Assembly (NCBI GenBank): GCA_007128995.1 | Contig: SKWJ01000179.1 | Span: forward strand, 1-7,018 | From: Paracoccaceae bacterium | GTDB taxonomy: Bacteria; Pseudomonadota; Alphaproteobacteria; Rhodobacterales; Rhodobacteraceae | Length of the DNA stretch: 7,018 nt | Direction: 5' to 3' | In this document: piece by piece, positions 5,919 to 7,018 of the stretch | Layout: every line of letters begins with the position of its first letter | Position numbering within the stretch: position 1 is the first letter of the stretch | Notes under the pieces: model-generated | Database searches by the model: none | The model's input: only the letters and a program-made list of their open reading frames with translations | What the model was told of the DNA's origin: nothing | Made by a program: the position numbers and the translations under genes

Positions 5919-7018
5919 CAGTCTGCAAACGGGTCCGTTACAAGGATTGTGTCTTCGCGTTCCGGTGATGTGGAAAGTAGCGCGACCGGGCAGTCAATCA
6001 ACTCTTCCACGCGGCGGACATATTTGATCGCATTTGCAGGCAGTTCGGCCCAGCTGCGCGCGCCTTCGGTGGATTCCGACCAGCCTGGCAGTTCCTCGTA
6101 GATCGGCGTGCAGCGCGCCTGTTGATCCGCGGCAGTTGGCAGGTAATCCAGCCGCGTCCCATCCAGATCGTATCCCACGCAGATTTTCAGCACGTCGAAA
6201 CCGTCCAGCACATCCAGCTTGGTCAGGGCAATTCCGGTGACGCCCGATGTGGCGCAGGTCTGGCGCAAGAGGCAGGCATCGAACCAGCCACAGCGCCGCT
6301 TGCGCCCCGTTGTCACGCCAAATTCATGACCGCGCGCGCCCAGGCGTTCGCCATCCTCATCCAGCAACTCAGTTGGAAACGGGCCTTCGCCCACGCGGGT
6401 GGTATAGGCTTTCACGATGCCAAGGACGAAATCTATGGCCCCCGGACCGACACCAACCCCTGTTGCAGCCTGCCCGGCGATCACATTGGATGAAGTGACA
6501 TACGGGTAGGTTCCGAAATCGACATCCAGCAGCGCGCCTTGCGCGCCCTCAAACAGAATGCGCTTGCCCGCCTTGCGCTTGTCATTCAGCACCTTCCAGA
6601 CAGGTGCTGCATATTTCAGGATTTCTGGCGCGATCTTGCGCAGTTGCGTCAGCAGGTCGTCGCGGTCGATCGGGTCCAGCCCCAGCCCGGCGCGCAGCGC
6701 ATTGTGATGGACCAGCGCACGGTCCACGCGGGTCTGCAAGGTCGCGTCATCGGCCAGATCGGCCACGCGGATCACACGGCGGCCAACCTTGTCTTCATAG
6801 GCAGGGCCGATCCCGCGCCCGGTTGTGCCGATCTTTGCCACGCTGTTCTGGGCTTCGCGCGCGCGGTCCAGCTCGCCATGGAAGGGCAGGATCAGCGGTG
6901 TATTCTCGGCGATCATCAGGTTATCGGCGCTGATATCGACACCCCGGCTGCGGATGGTCACGATTTCTTTCAGCAGGTGCCACGGGTCCAGCACCACACC
7001 ATTGCCGATGACCGACAG
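5918..7018 (-). CDS. purA: Adenylosuccinate synthetase PurA, 5' end beyond the window
   Basis: PurA joins IMP and aspartate, using GTP, to make adenylosuccinate, the first committed step from IMP to AMP, in the cytoplasm. The window holds the last 366 residues. The family has about 430, so roughly the first 65, including the GDEGKGK phosphate loop, lie past the right edge. The reading frame is open to the edge, beginning [16 protein letters not shown] at 6997 is internal and not the start. Fragment landmarks are [14 protein letters not shown] (64-77), the IMP-binding region [18 protein letters not shown] (156-173), the Arg-rich aspartate loop [10 protein letters not shown] (236-245), the guanine-contact motif LTKLDVLDG (265-273), and the C-terminal DPF common in the family. 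All key blocks are intact. The TGA overlaps the start of the DUF2842 gene, so the two are co-transcribed. Any promoter is outside the window. Confidence 0.97.
   Translation of the reverse strand: MSVIGNGVVLDPWHLLKEIVTIRSRGVDISADNLMIAENTPLILPFHGELDRAREAQNSVAKIGTTGRGIGPAYEDKVGRRVIRVADLADDATLQTRVDRALVHHNALRAGLGLDPIDRDDLLTQLRKIAPEILKYAAPVWKVLNDKRKAGKRILFEGAQGALLDVDFGTYPYVTSSNVIAGQAATGVGVGPGAIDFVLGIVKAYTTRVGEGPFPTELLDEDGERLGARGHEFGVTTGRKRRCGWFDACLLRQTCATSGVTGIALTKLDVLDGFDVLKICVGYDLDGTRLDYLPTAADQQARCTPIYEELPGWSESTEGARSWAELPANAIKYVRRVEELIDCPVALLSTSPEREDTILVTDPFAD

Noticed and set aside
1..7018. Evidence for a mobile island or novel defence system
   Set aside because: No transposase, integrase, toxin-antitoxin pair or unknown multi-gene cluster is present. 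Every gene belongs to a recognisable family and codon style looks uniform across the window.

Overview
This window looks like ordinary chromosome from an alphaproteobacterium, most probably a member of the Rhodobacteraceae or a close relative. The reasons are the high GC content, the tightly overlapping genes, a DUF2842 protein coupled to purA, and a ferredoxin-reductase-like flavoprotein and a DUF482 acyltransferase whose wording resembles versions I know from that group. The lineage is inferred from protein style, because the window has no rRNA or other marker gene. I recognise a family for every gene, and nothing suggests phage, plasmid or defence-island content.

Left block (1-2359, minus strand). 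Read in transcription order it holds an FAD/NAD(P) reductase of the rhodocoxin/putidaredoxin reductase type, rsmD (16S rRNA m2G966 methyltransferase), and a HAD-superfamily phosphatase or phosphomutase that runs off the left edge. The reductase and rsmD overlap by 4 bases (ATGA), and rsmD and the HAD gene overlap by 11, so this is almost certainly one transcript.

Centre (2360-2443). A short divergent intergenic region separates that operon from a plus-strand run. It must carry promoters for both sides. One plausible -10 element (TATACT) can be seen facing right.

Middle block (2444-5630, plus strand). It holds a Prx5-type peroxiredoxin, a DUF482/COG3146 acyltransferase whose start touches the peroxiredoxin stop, a pterin-4a-carbinolamine dehydratase preceded by a near-perfect Shine-Dalgarno sequence, and, after a 129-base gap, a THUMP-domain RlmL-like RNA guanine-N2 methyltransferase. 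The gap carries a compound palindromic element: two 15-base inverted arms enclosing a separate perfect 9-bp hairpin. It is the least ordinary thing in the window.

Right block (5691-7018, minus strand). purA (adenylosuccinate synthetase) enters from the right edge and is followed by a small two-helix membrane protein (DUF2842) whose start codon overlaps the purA stop. It converges on the methyltransferase gene across 60 bases.

In function the window mixes redox chemistry (flavoprotein reductase, peroxiredoxin), guanine-N2 methylation of RNA (RsmD and the RlmL-like protein), pterin recycling and purine synthesis. I do not see a new multi-gene system here. The palindromic intergenic element and some partner-less enzymes are the items worth a second look.
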